Below are positions 7,626-15,036 of a DNA stretch of 53,887 bases, in pieces; positions within the stretch are counted from its first letter, which is position 1; each line of letters begins with the position of its first letter. The position numbers and the translations under genes are program-made. Source of the DNA: DATDUP01 sp035290345 (GTDB taxonomy: Bacteria > Patescibacteriota > Patescibacteriia > Magasanikbacterales > UBA922); contig DATDUP010000006.1 in NCBI GenBank assembly GCA_035290345.1, forward strand, positions 1 to 53,887, written 5' to 3'. The notes beneath the pieces were generated by a model. It had not been told where the DNA came from. It did no database searches and was given only the letters and a program-made list of their open reading frames with translations.

Positions 7626-8144
7626 ATGGCCGTCATCTTAGTAGTTGCTTCTCAAGGATTCCAATCTTTTGAGTTCACGGCAATAAAAACAGAATTGGAA
7701 AGAGCTGGCCAAGTAGTACTGGTAGCTTCAGATAAATCTCCGGCCACAGCCAACGACGGATCAAAGGTGATACCAAATTTGTTGTTATCAGCAATTTCCC
7801 CTAAAGACAATACTGGCCTTTTTCTGATTGGTGGTCCTGGTGCTCTCGCCCACCTCGACACTGAAGAATTTATGATAAAGATAAAAGAATGGGCAAACTC
7901 TGGAAAATTATTCGGGGCCATTTGTATCTCCCCCCGTCTCTTAGCCAAAGCCGGGGTCCTGGCTAACAAAAAAATAACTGGCTGGAATTTGGATGATGAA
8001 CTACCAAAGATCCTGACCAAATACCAGGCCCAATATGTACCCCAGCCCGTAGTCCGAGATGGCCAAGTCATCACAGCAGATGGACCCGGATCGGCAATGG
8101 CTTTTGGCCGAGAAATAGCTCGAGCTTTAAAGACCACCCTCTAA
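7626..8144 (+). CDS. DJ-1/PfpI family protein
   Basis: A 172-aa single-domain DJ-1/PfpI protein with a flavodoxin-like fold. The nucleophile elbow is visible as GAICISPRLLAKAGVL with Cys100, and an acidic residue in the SFEFTAI segment (Glu16) corresponds to the Glu that usually sits beside the Cys. The IGGPGALAHL loop and GWNLDDELPK region also match. Members act as deglycases, chaperones or peptidases, and the substrate cannot be told from sequence. It closes the 6606-8144 operon; the stop codon sits inside a terminator hairpin. Confidence 0.9.
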   Translation: MAVILVVASQGFQSFEFTAIKTELERAGQVVLVASDKSPATANDGSKVIPNLLLSAISPKDNTGLFLIGGPGALAHLDTEEFMIKIKEWANSGKLFGAICISPRLLAKAGVLANKKITGWNLDDELPKILTKYQAQYVPQPVVRDGQVITADGPGSAMAFGREIARALKTTL

Positions 8145-8153
8145 GGTGGTCTT
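8130..8153. terminator. Bidirectional terminator between convergent genes
   Basis: AAGACCACC and GGTGGTCTT form a perfect 9-bp stem around CTCTAA, which includes the stop codon of the DJ-1 gene. The RimK-like gene converges from the other side, ending at 8163. Confidence 0.75.
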
Positions 8154-8162
8154 ACTTTTGGC

Positions 8163-9074
8163 TTAATGCTTACCCTTTTTGACTGCGTACTTGATGATCT
8201 CGGCGGCAATGTCCCGTCCAGTTGCTTGGGTGATACCCTCTAAACCTGGATTACAGTTAACCTCAAGAATCTTGGGGCCTTTCTTAGTACGCAGAATATC
8301 AACCCCGGCGATTTGTAAACCGCAGGCCCGAACTGCCGCAAAAGCGGCCCGCTTTTCTGCCTCAGTCATCTCTGCCACCCGCACTCGGCCGCCAAGGTGA
8401 AAATTAGATCGAAATTCGCCCTTCTTGGTGGCCAATCTCTCCATTGCCCCCACAATACGGCTACCGACAATAAATACTCGCATATCTTTTCCGCTTGCTT
8501 CTCGAATATATTCTTGAATCATCAGTGGTGTAGATCTCTGACTGTTAACTAACAGATCTAATAAAGATTTCAAACCTCGCTGACTTTCAATAATCGAAAC
8601 TCCGCTCCCATGCGAACCACTAATGGTCTTTAAAATCACCGGAAAAGAACCAATGTCTTTAATCACTCTCTCTAAGTATTCAGCCGAACGGATAAAATAT
8701 GTTTTGGGAATAGGTAAGCCCTTCTTAGATAAAATCTGCATGGTCCGTAATTTATTCTTAGCCCGCAACACTGCCACCCGCTTGTTAATCACCCGTACTC
8801 CGGCCATCTGAAATTGTTTAATCACGTCGCATTTAAACTCCACATCCTCACGTAAAAAGTTAGCTCTCACCAGCAAAACATCAATCTTGGTTTTCTTGCC
8901 TTTTACCAAGATTTCCGGCCGACGACTCGTGAAACGCAACTGACATTCTCTATCAAAAATTACTTCCACTTGGTGCCCTAATTTTTTCGCTGCTTCGGAC
9001 AATAACAATAAATCTGTACCAGTTGCTTTGCCAGAAACTTCCGGATTCCCAAAGGACAAAATATGAATCTTCAT
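8163..9074 (-). CDS. RimK-like ATP-grasp glutamate ligase
   Basis: A 303-aa ATP-grasp enzyme of the RimK/alpha-L-glutamate ligase group, which adds glutamate to a protein or small molecule with ATP. The ATP-grasp core spans about 105-295: LRTMQILSKKGLPIPKTYF, the loop PVILKTISGSHGSGV, IQEYIREASGKDMRVFIVG, and the metal-binding PKILEVNCNPGLEGI. An N-terminal domain of about 95 residues precedes it. It is the last gene of a three-gene operon (gap 4 bp) with an N-formylglutamate amidohydrolase-like protein and a PfkB kinase. The acceptor substrate is unknown. Confidence 0.9.
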   Translation of the reverse strand: MKIHILSFGNPEVSGKATGTDLLLLSEAAKKLGHQVEVIFDRECQLRFTSRRPEILVKGKKTKIDVLLVRANFLREDVEFKCDVIKQFQMAGVRVINKRVAVLRAKNKLRTMQILSKKGLPIPKTYFIRSAEYLERVIKDIGSFPVILKTISGSHGSGVSIIESQRGLKSLLDLLVNSQRSTPLMIQEYIREASGKDMRVFIVGSRIVGAMERLATKKGEFRSNFHLGGRVRVAEMTEAEKRAAFAAVRACGLQIAGVDILRTKKGPKILEVNCNPGLEGITQATGRDIAAEIIKYAVKKGKH

Positions 9075-9078
9075 ATGA

Positions 9079-9819
9079 TTATTTGTTTGGCGGAAAACAT
9101 TTTTTGATAGCTTCAGTTAAAACTTGGACTAAATATTCCTGATTTTCTACTTGTCGCAAAGTGGTACCGACTTCTAATTGCATGGCGTACTCGTCCTGCG
9201 GTGAGTGACGGTGGAATTGAATCCCCGAAAGCCGACTCCAGCCAGAATAGGCACAACCGACAGTTACTCCCAAGCCCTTATCTGTCTGCAAACGTTCAGT
9301 TAGGATCTGGCTAAACAATTTCACGGTACTTATTTTTGTGGTTATCTCTCCAGTATTACCGCCAACGTCAGCGTGTCTCAGGCTACCATATAATTTCCGT
9401 CCCTGGTGGTGGTTCTTAGCTCCCACCCCAATATCTAAACCGACTGTCATTGATCGAAAACCATGAATATAAACGACTAATGGCTTTTCAACGGCTGTTT
9501 CTTTGGCTTTTTGACAAAAGAAAGCAATGTCTTGGTAAAAAACTTTCATGGCCGGCTTTTTCTTTTTCCAAAGATACTTGTCCGAACGACTGGACCAAGA
9601 GAGAACGTTGAAATCTTCTACCATCTCACCCCTTTTTTTTGCTCGACTATTGTTTGGTTTTAAATATTTATTATTGACCACCAGACTTGCCCCCAGATGT
9701 CGCGCCAATTTTCTGGCCAGACGACCTGTCAACAAATCATCACCAGCGGCATGGGGCGCCACAATCACATAAGGAGCAGAGCCAGCCCGTTGGTAACCAT
9801 ACTCAGTCTTAATCACCAT
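9079..9819 (-). CDS. N-formylglutamate amidohydrolase-like protein
   Basis: A 246-aa protein that resembles the N-formylglutamate amidohydrolase (FGase) family of zinc hydrolases. The evidence is the order of motifs: APHAAGDD near residue 22, MVEDFNVLSWSSRSDK near 65, VVYIHGFRSM and LDIGVGAKN near 115-135, and CAYSGWSRLSGIQFHRH then MQLEVG near 195-220, each of which has a counterpart in FGases (PHSG, DLNR, DLHG, PYxGG and a late Glu). Zinc ligands are probably His and Glu from these motifs. It lies between a sugar kinase and a RimK-like glutamate ligase with 4-bp gaps, so hydrolysis of a glutamyl product is a reasonable guess. Confidence 0.6.
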   Translation of the reverse strand: MVIKTEYGYQRAGSAPYVIVAPHAAGDDLLTGRLARKLARHLGASLVVNNKYLKPNNSRAKKRGEMVEDFNVLSWSSRSDKYLWKKKKPAMKVFYQDIAFFCQKAKETAVEKPLVVYIHGFRSMTVGLDIGVGAKNHHQGRKLYGSLRHADVGGNTGEITTKISTVKLFSQILTERLQTDKGLGVTVGCAYSGWSRLSGIQFHRHSPQDEYAMQLEVGTTLRQVENQEYLVQVLTEAIKKCFPPNK

Positions 9820-9823
9820 AAGC

Positions 9824-10795
9824 CTAGATTTTTTGAGGAACGATTTTTGAATAACGCCTAATTATTTTCTGTACTCCTGCTTTTGTTAACAGACCCTTCT
9901 GGGCCCCAATCTTTTGCACCACTCCGCCCGCATTGGCTGTCCCCCACTGCATAGCTTCAGTCAGACTCTTTCCCGCAGTTAAGGCCGAAAGAAATCCACT
10001 AGCGTAAGCATCCCCAGCCCCAGTTTTAGCCAATGGCTTCAGAGGGTAAGAAGGCAGGTGATATCTCTCCTGGCCTGAAGACAAATATGACCCTTGCGTA
10101 GAATCAGTTATCACTACAATCTTTATTCCCAGCTTATGGAAACGAGCCATATTCGTTTCAATTTCTTTACCACCTACGATCTTCTCAGCTTCTTGTTTGT
10201 TTACGAATAAAAGATCCAAACGGGGCAATATTTTTCTCAAAGTCTTTAATCCATCCTTGATTTGAAATGAGCCGGGGTTACAGGCCAATTTTATCTCTGG
10301 ATGGGCTTTCAAATATTTCAATAAATTAGCCTGTAAACTGGCATGGGAAGCACCAAGAGAGGTGAAGTAAATCCACCTGGTAGTGGCCAGAGCGGGAAGA
10401 GTATAACGACGAGGTACATGATAGGCTAAAATAGTACGTTCACCTTGATAATTTAAGACCACAGAAAACCGCGTCTCCTGCTTGGGCCATAAATGTACCC
10501 AACGGATGTCTACTTCCGCTCTTTCCAGTTCTTCTTTTATTAATTGCCCATTTAAATCAGCCCCCAATTCAGTCACAATCGCTGTTTTCAACCCCAGCCG
10601 CCGACAACCCACCGCCACATTAGCCGCATTACCGCCGATAGATTGAACAGTTTGCTCAATCGGCACCTTGTCAGCATAGTTAAAACACAAAAGACAGTTT
10701 TCTTTTTTCAGATCACAAGTCACCCGCGCCTTTTGGTGGTCAATAATTATATTACTGTCCACTGTGGAATCCCCAATGGTAATTACATCAAACAT
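9824..10795 (-). CDS. PfkB family carbohydrate kinase
   Basis: A 323-aa kinase of the ribokinase/PfkB family that phosphorylates a sugar or nucleoside. Both signatures are present: GGNAANVAVGCRRLG (about 54-68), and KTGAGDAYASGFLSAL with the anion hole and catalytic Asp262. Length fits the family. The lid region around CDLKKENCLLCFNYADK holds three Cys residues, which is unusual. It is the first gene of an operon with an FGase-like protein and a RimK-like ligase. An extended -10 promoter lies at 10815-10823. The substrate cannot be named from the sequence. Confidence 0.9.
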   Translation of the reverse strand: MFDVITIGDSTVDSNIIIDHQKARVTCDLKKENCLLCFNYADKVPIEQTVQSIGGNAANVAVGCRRLGLKTAIVTELGADLNGQLIKEELERAEVDIRWVHLWPKQETRFSVVLNYQGERTILAYHVPRRYTLPALATTRWIYFTSLGASHASLQANLLKYLKAHPEIKLACNPGSFQIKDGLKTLRKILPRLDLLFVNKQEAEKIVGGKEIETNMARFHKLGIKIVVITDSTQGSYLSSGQERYHLPSYPLKPLAKTGAGDAYASGFLSALTAGKSLTEAMQWGTANAGGVVQKIGAQKGLLTKAGVQKIIRRYSKIVPQKI

Positions 10796-10814
10796 AAAAT
10801 AATTTTACCTGCTT

Positions 10815-10823
10815 ATTATAACA
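10815..10823 (-). promoter_or_regulatory. Extended -10 promoter for the PfkB operon
   Basis: On the minus strand a T-run leads into TGTTATAAT, 20 bp before the ATG. There is no good -35. The same TTTTTGTTATAAT arrangement occurs at 6576 and 36435. Confidence 0.6.
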
Positions 10824-10837
10824 AAAAAACCAGCTAA

Positions 10838-11500
10838 TCAAAACTGCAAAAATTCTTGCCAACGTAAATAAAGAGATCGGGTGGCGGCCAAATCACCAGC
10901 ACAATAACGGGCAATAGTGTCAAACTGTTTCTCGCTAAATAACCGGCCAACGTCCTTACCAGAAATACCGCCTGATTTTGGAGAGTCAATACCAAAGGCC
11001 TTGCAATAAAAATCTAAATTGAATTTTCGATGAGCACCATAAAATTGCAATTGATCCAATAAATCTACATGTTCCTGACTAGTATAACGGTAAGGAACCA
11101 GATTTCGGCTAGGCTTTACTCCTAAAATTGCCGAACGGAGTAACAGCACCGGACAATCAAAACCACGACCATTAAAAGTAACAAAACGATCGGCCCGACC
11201 AATCGCCTGCCAAAATCGTTCTAAAATTTCCTTTTCTGTTCCTGACCAATATTTGATATTTCCTTCTTCCCACTCTTTTTTTTCTTCAGAGACAAAGTAC
11301 ACACCGCCTTTTTCGGTTTCCGCTGATAAAAGACCAATGGCCACCACCTGATTAGTCAGGGCCCACAGCGACATTTCTTCCTTGGTTTTTTTCTCCTCTT
11401 CTGTGGTTTTGGCTTGCTTCAGTAGATAAACCTGCTGCTCTTTATCAAAATCGGAAAAAGATTGGGCCACGGTTTCGATATCGAAAATAATCGTATTCAT
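10838..11500 (-). CDS. DnaQ-fold 3'-5' exonuclease (PolB-exonuclease-like)
   Basis: A 220-aa ribonuclease H-like exonuclease. The three exo motifs are readable: DIET at residues 7-10 (Exo I), TFNGRGFDCPVL near 110 (Exo II), and YCAGDLAATRSLY with Tyr199 and Asp203 (Exo III). The layout, with VDLLDQLQFYG in between, matches the predicted 3'-5' exonuclease group related to the PolB exonuclease domain. No polymerase domain is attached. It follows a SpoU methyltransferase by 10 bp. A nucleic-acid repair or RNA-trimming role is inferred. Confidence 0.85.
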   Translation of the reverse strand: MNTIIFDIETVAQSFSDFDKEQQVYLLKQAKTTEEEKKTKEEMSLWALTNQVVAIGLLSAETEKGGVYFVSEEKKEWEEGNIKYWSGTEKEILERFWQAIGRADRFVTFNGRGFDCPVLLLRSAILGVKPSRNLVPYRYTSQEHVDLLDQLQFYGAHRKFNLDFYCKAFGIDSPKSGGISGKDVGRLFSEKQFDTIARYCAGDLAATRSLYLRWQEFLQF

Positions 11501-11510
11501 AGATGATTAA

Positions 11511-11966
11511 TTATTGACTGAGCATATACATGGCAATACCGGCCGCGACACTGACATTCAGGCTTTCCTTGCGCCCCTGCATGGGTATATGAACAACTTG
11601 GTCGCAAAGTTTCATAATCGATTCGGAAATTCCATCCACCTCATTCCCCACCAACAGAGCGAGTGGTTTTTTTGTCTTTCTTACTTTTTTTATATCTACA
11701 CTTTTAGCGGTCTTCTCCAGGGCGATTACCCTAACCCCGGCCTGGCGTAATTCCCGTAACAAACAAGGAAGATCTTGCCGATTTTCCCAAGCCATCCATT
11801 TTTCCGCTCCTAACGAGACTTTGTCTATCTGGGGCTTAGGGGGGCAAGGTGTATAACCAACTAAATATATTTTAGCAAAACCACAAGCATCAGCAGTGCG
11901 AAACATCGCTCCCACATTATGACACGAACGAATATCCGGTAAAATGAGAAAAAGAGTCCTTTTCAT
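11511..11966 (-). CDS. SpoU/TrmH-family RNA 2'-O-methyltransferase
   Basis: A 151-aa SPOUT methyltransferase that methylates a ribose 2'-OH in tRNA or rRNA using SAM. All three SpoU motifs are present: IRSCHNVGAMFRTADACG near the start, LALLVGNEVDGI near 108-120, and IPMQGRKESLNVSVAAGIAMYML at the end, which carries the trefoil-knot SAM site (pieces quoted are family motifs). There is no extra N-terminal substrate-binding domain, so it is a minimal TrmL/TrmH-like enzyme. I start at Met 11966, where the fold begins; an in-frame ATG at 11990 would add eight residues and neither has a clear ribosome binding site. Confidence 0.9.
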   Translation of the reverse strand: MKRTLFLILPDIRSCHNVGAMFRTADACGFAKIYLVGYTPCPPKPQIDKVSLGAEKWMAWENRQDLPCLLRELRQAGVRVIALEKTAKSVDIKKVRKTKKPLALLVGNEVDGISESIMKLCDQVVHIPMQGRKESLNVSVAAGIAMYMLSQ

Positions 11967-12008
11967 AAACAAACAGAAATATTGTCTCATAATCCCATCT
12001 AAACGACA

Positions 12009-12030
12009 ACACCGCCAGTAACAGCGGTGT
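12009..12030 (-). terminator. Hairpin at the end of the CTP-transferase-like gene
   Basis: ACACCGC and GCGGTGT form a 7-bp GC-rich stem overlapping the stop codon of the gene ending at 12030. In the minus direction it is followed by TGTCGTTT, so termination would be partial. Confidence 0.5.
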
Positions 12031-12755
12031 CATCCTCCTACAGAAACAAGCAAAGACATGGTAAGAGCGGCCGAGGTGGGAATCAGCAGGTTATCATACT
12101 TCCCACTGATCAATTCGGCCCAAGAAGCCACTACGGTGGCTATGGCAAGGATGAGATAGGCGAAAATCGGACTGACTGTTGCTGGTAAAAGCGGAAATTG
12201 CTCTCGGGGCAGCAAAACAATCAGAGTTGTGGCTATCAAGCCGGCCCCCAGGCCAGACAAAAAACCACCCCAAGACTTTCCCCGAGCCGGCCCCCAGGCA
12301 ATAACCTTTATTGGCCAATACATCCCGAACTTAGCACACGGATCAACTGTGGCAAAGATCAGCCCAGTACCAGCAGCGATCCAGGGGGCATCAACCAAGG
12401 TACAGACGACCCAAGCTAAACCCAGGCCGGACAGACTGACCAGGACATTGCTCGGCCGATTCTTTTCCGTTTCACGAAAAAGATACTGAGCCAGCCACTG
12501 AGACAGGACAAACCGTTGCCCTTCCCTTTTGACGTTTACCACCTTGACTCGATACCAGTCCAGGACCCAGACTATCGGACCAATGGTAAACAGCAGCCAG
12601 CCGACAGTGGCCAGACTCACCCCGACGATCTGGAGCAGAAACCAGGCAGCCAGCCCGGCCGAGGAATGAAACAACCCACGGAACAATTCCCGTCGGCCGT
12701 CCCACTTGCCTCCCCAACCGCGCATCCTTTTTATCGCTCTCTTCAAATTCTTCAT
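12030..12755 (-). CDS. Dolichol kinase/phosphatidate cytidylyltransferase-like membrane protein
   Basis: A 241-aa polytopic membrane protein with about six hydrophobic segments. The pattern FRGLFHSSAGLAAWFLL near the N-terminus, a central acidic loop (FATVDPCAKFGMYW), GKSWGGFLSGLGAGLI and a late ASWAELISGKYDNLLIPTSAA resemble the CTP-using lipid kinase/cytidylyltransferase family (SEC59/DGK1/VTE5-like and CdsA-like), where DNLxIP is a hallmark. Substrate is unknown, perhaps a prenol or phosphatidate. I start at 12755 because AGGAGGGTGGTG precedes that ATG; a frame-compatible upstream Met at 12815 lacks such a site. The gene is GC-rich compared with its neighbours. Confidence 0.65.
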   Translation of the reverse strand: MKNLKRAIKRMRGWGGKWDGRRELFRGLFHSSAGLAAWFLLQIVGVSLATVGWLLFTIGPIVWVLDWYRVKVVNVKREGQRFVLSQWLAQYLFRETEKNRPSNVLVSLSGLGLAWVVCTLVDAPWIAAGTGLIFATVDPCAKFGMYWPIKVIAWGPARGKSWGGFLSGLGAGLIATTLIVLLPREQFPLLPATVSPIFAYLILAIATVVASWAELISGKYDNLLIPTSAALTMSLLVSVGG

Positions 12756-12832
12756 CACCACCCTCCTCAGGATTGGTTGTCTCTGAAATAATGTACTAGA
12801 GGCTATTTTACTCAACTAACTTAAAAAAGAAA

Positions 12833-12852
12833 ACCCCGCGTTTTCGCGGGGT
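12833..12852 (-). terminator. Terminator of the coiled-coil protein gene
   Basis: ACCCCGCG and CGCGGGGT form an 8-bp GC stem with a 4-nt loop, followed on the minus strand by TTTCTTTTTT. This is a textbook intrinsic terminator. Confidence 0.9.
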
Positions 12853-12879
12853 CTAACTACTAACCTTAATCAGGAAGTA

Positions 12880-13884
12880 TTACATTGATTGAACTGTAAT
12901 TTCCAAACCAGAATTTTCCAAGGAAACTTCCTCACCATCAACAGTATTGACCTTCACTCCCGAGTTTATCTTTTCTATTTTTTGCGCTTGCCACTGTTGT
13001 TTGGTTTCTTGATATTTCTCCTGATTAGCCTTTAAGGCTTCGTTCCGTTCTTTCCAAAGCAACTGTAATTTTATTATCGCCCCCTCATCACCATTTTTAA
13101 TGGCTTGCAAAAGCTCCTGCTTTTCAATTTTATATTTCTCTTGAATCTTGGCCTGATCCTCAATCTTGGCTTTAACTGCCTCTAGGTGAGCCCTCACCTC
13201 ATCCGGCATTTTATCCTTGGCCATATTTTGAAACATTTTCTGACCTTGCTTTTGTACCTTTTCCCTTAATTGATCAAATTTCTCCTGTTGTTCCGGGGGG
13301 AGCTTTTCTTCTAGTTTGTTCATGACTTCCTCTTTTTTGTCTTGGTAAATAATGACCTGCTGTTGGAGCTGCTCTACTTTATCAGCCTCTTTACTGGTCC
13401 ATTTCTCCTGCTGGGCTTCTAACTTTTCCACATGATCTTGAGCCCGTAACATAATCTTTTCTGCCCAAGCCTGCATCTTGGGATCCTGAGTTTTTTCGGC
13501 AATATGTTCAATGATTCGCAATCTCTCATTTGCGTACTGCATTTGCTTTTCTGCTTTGCGCAAAGGATCAGGGGTAAGCAAAAGAGAAATTCTTTCTCTA
13601 AAACCGCGCCACAATAAAGACCAACGAGTTGGATCCTTCTCTACTTTGTAATCCGACGACCCTACCCCATCTACTTTTTCTTCTGTTGCTGGATTAGTGG
13701 CAATAAGAACCGGCTCAGCCTCCATCCCACCAGCGTCACCAGTGGCGTCTGCTGTCAGACTGGCCGTAGTTACGGCTTCAATCTCAATGGCTGGCAGAGT
13801 CTCGGTGGCCTGAACCGAAGCCGCACCCCAAACCAGGGTAAGGGCAAAAATGAGGGCCAAAACTCCTAAAAATATGTTTCTCAT
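12880..13884 (-). CDS. Secreted coiled-coil protein with DUF5667-like domain
   Basis: A 334-aa exported protein. An N-terminal signal peptide (about 1-27, LGVLALIFALTLVWGAASVQA) precedes a low-complexity Ala/Thr/Glu linker. A DUF5667-like stretch follows, with RERISLLLTPDPLRKAEKQ and MQYANERLRIIEHIAEKT at about 93-130. The rest, to about 310, is almost entirely Gln/Glu/Lys-rich coiled coil (EKLEAQQEKWTSKEADKVEQ and onward). Function is unknown; such proteins are thought to be cell-envelope associated. A consensus promoter lies at 13921-13949 and a strong terminator follows, so it is a single-gene unit. Confidence 0.8.
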   Translation of the reverse strand: MRNIFLGVLALIFALTLVWGAASVQATETLPAIEIEAVTTASLTADATGDAGGMEAEPVLIATNPATEEKVDGVGSSDYKVEKDPTRWSLLWRGFRERISLLLTPDPLRKAEKQMQYANERLRIIEHIAEKTQDPKMQAWAEKIMLRAQDHVEKLEAQQEKWTSKEADKVEQLQQQVIIYQDKKEEVMNKLEEKLPPEQQEKFDQLREKVQKQGQKMFQNMAKDKMPDEVRAHLEAVKAKIEDQAKIQEKYKIEKQELLQAIKNGDEGAIIKLQLLWKERNEALKANQEKYQETKQQWQAQKIEKINSGVKVNTVDGEEVSLENSGLEITVQSM

Positions 13885-13920
13885 ATCTAATTATTAATTA
13901 ATTTATCCTCTCCTAGAGGT

Positions 13921-13949
13921 ATTATAGGACCACGGACCAATAGTGGCAA
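13921..13949 (-). promoter_or_regulatory. Promoter of the coiled-coil protein gene
   Basis: On the minus strand TTGCCA (13944-13949), 17-bp spacer, TATAAT (13921-13926), 37 bp before the ATG. A CCTCT/AGAGG inverted repeat lies just downstream of the -10. Confidence 0.75.
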
Positions 13950-13959
13950 GGGCTATTTT

Positions 13960-14088
13960 TTAGCCAACAGAGGTGCGGGGTAGAAATAAAAAAACAGCCA
14001 CCAAAAGCATGATGCCTGCCAAGAAATAATAATAAACGAAAGAAAAATTTTGTCCCAGGGCATTTTCCCTTTGATCTTTTTCGATCAT
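13960..14088 (-). CDS. 42-aa single-pass membrane protein
   Basis: A short frame from ATG at 14088 to TAA at 13960 encodes 42 residues: a charged N-terminus (MIEKDQRENALGQ), one hydrophobic helix (FSFVYYYFLAGIMLLVAVFL) and a short PRTSVG tail. A perfect promoter (TTGACA, 17 bp, TATAAT at 14121-14149) lies about 25 bp upstream of the ATG and points at it, which is the main argument that it is real. The leader between is almost only A, with no Shine-Dalgarno site. It is divergent from the 7TM protein gene at 14182 and their -35 boxes are intertwined. No homologue is recognised. Confidence 0.6.
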   Translation of the reverse strand: MIEKDQRENALGQNFSFVYYYFLAGIMLLVAVFLFLPRTSVG

Positions 14089-14120
14089 ATTTTTGTTTTT
14101 ATTTTTGTTTTTCACTCATC

Positions 14121-14149
14121 ATTATAGCAGAAAATTGACCTTTTGTCAA
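14121..14149 (-). promoter_or_regulatory. Promoter of the 42-aa membrane protein
   Basis: On the minus strand TTGACA (14144-14149), 17-bp spacer, TATAAT (14121-14126). The whole block is nearly the same as the promoter at 17093-17121. Confidence 0.85.
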
Positions 14150-14163
14150 CAGTGTCGTAAAAT
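14135..14163 (+). promoter_or_regulatory. Promoter of the 7TM-xerC operon
   Basis: TTGACC (14135-14140), 17-bp spacer, TAAAAT (14158-14163), 18 bp before the ATG at 14182. Its -35 and that of the divergent promoter together form the palindrome TTGAC-CTTTT-GTCAA (14135-14149), so the two cannot be bound by polymerase at once. Confidence 0.7.
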
Positions 14164-14181
14164 ATATCTATAACAAATCCC

Positions 14182-15036
14182 ATGAATTTCTACGCCATCT
14201 CTTCTTTGGTCAACATTATCGCCCTAACTATCTTGGTGGTCGTCTTGTTAATTAAAAGAAAAACTAATCGGGCACTAGGATACTTCGGCATATTTAATCT
14301 TTTCGTCCTGGGCTGGTCCTTGGGATATTTTTTTTGGCAGACTTCCGCTAGTTTCAACCACGCCCTCTTCTGGGTAAAGTTTTTTATGTTCACCGCCATC
14401 TGGACCGCCCCAATTTTTTTTCATTTTGTCTGTGTCCTGATAGAAAAAGAAGGCCAAAAAATCCCCTGGATAATCACCAGCTATTTTAGCGCCATTCCTT
14501 TTAGTTATTTAAACTTCAATTCCACCCTATTCATTCGTACTTTAGAAAAAAAACTGGATATCCTTTTTTTCCCAACCGCCGGCCCCCTCTTTTTTCTCTT
14601 TCTTCTTCAGTGGGCCAGCTGGTTCGCTTGGGCGTTTTTTCTCATCTTCCAGGCTAGAAATTCTTGTTCAAACGATGAAGAAAAAAAATTCCTTAAAGCA
14701 ATCGGAGTCGGCACCTTAATCTCAGTAGCCTGTGGGAGTGTGAACTACTTTCTGTGGTTTAATCTCCCTGTCCCTCCCATTACTACGATGATTGTCAGCC
14801 TATATGGACTGGTGGTCTCGGCCACTCTGATGCAAAAAAAATCTGGCCCCACTAATTTACGACTTTTCGAGTTAATTAGCGCAACCATTGTCTTTGTTTC
14901 CCTTATCCAATTCGTCCTGGGCTATTTACTAGACTTCCCCGCCAGTCAGTGGTTAGCCTTGGGAATCATCCTCATTATCACTCCAATTTTAGCGGCTAAT
15001 CACCTCATTCATCATTCTCAACTAACCCATGGCTAA
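14182..15036 (+). CDS. 7TM sensor-like membrane protein without kinase domain
   Basis: A 284-aa integral membrane protein with about eight hydrophobic helices and almost no soluble part. The arrangement of the first part (LVNIIALTILVVVLLIKRK, then RALGYFGIFNLFVLGWSLGYFFW) resembles the N-terminal 7TM module found in front of histidine kinases (HisKA_7TM type). No HAMP, PAS or kinase domain follows; the frame ends in HHSQLTHG. It overlaps xerC by 8 bp, so the two are translationally coupled. A sensor acting through another protein is a guess. Confidence 0.7.
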   Translation: MNFYAISSLVNIIALTILVVVLLIKRKTNRALGYFGIFNLFVLGWSLGYFFWQTSASFNHALFWVKFFMFTAIWTAPIFFHFVCVLIEKEGQKIPWIITSYFSAIPFSYLNFNSTLFIRTLEKKLDILFFPTAGPLFFLFLLQWASWFAWAFFLIFQARNSCSNDEEKKFLKAIGVGTLISVACGSVNYFLWFNLPVPPITTMIVSLYGLVVSATLMQKKSGPTNLRLFELISATIVFVSLIQFVLGYLLDFPASQWLALGIILIITPILAANHLIHHSQLTHG

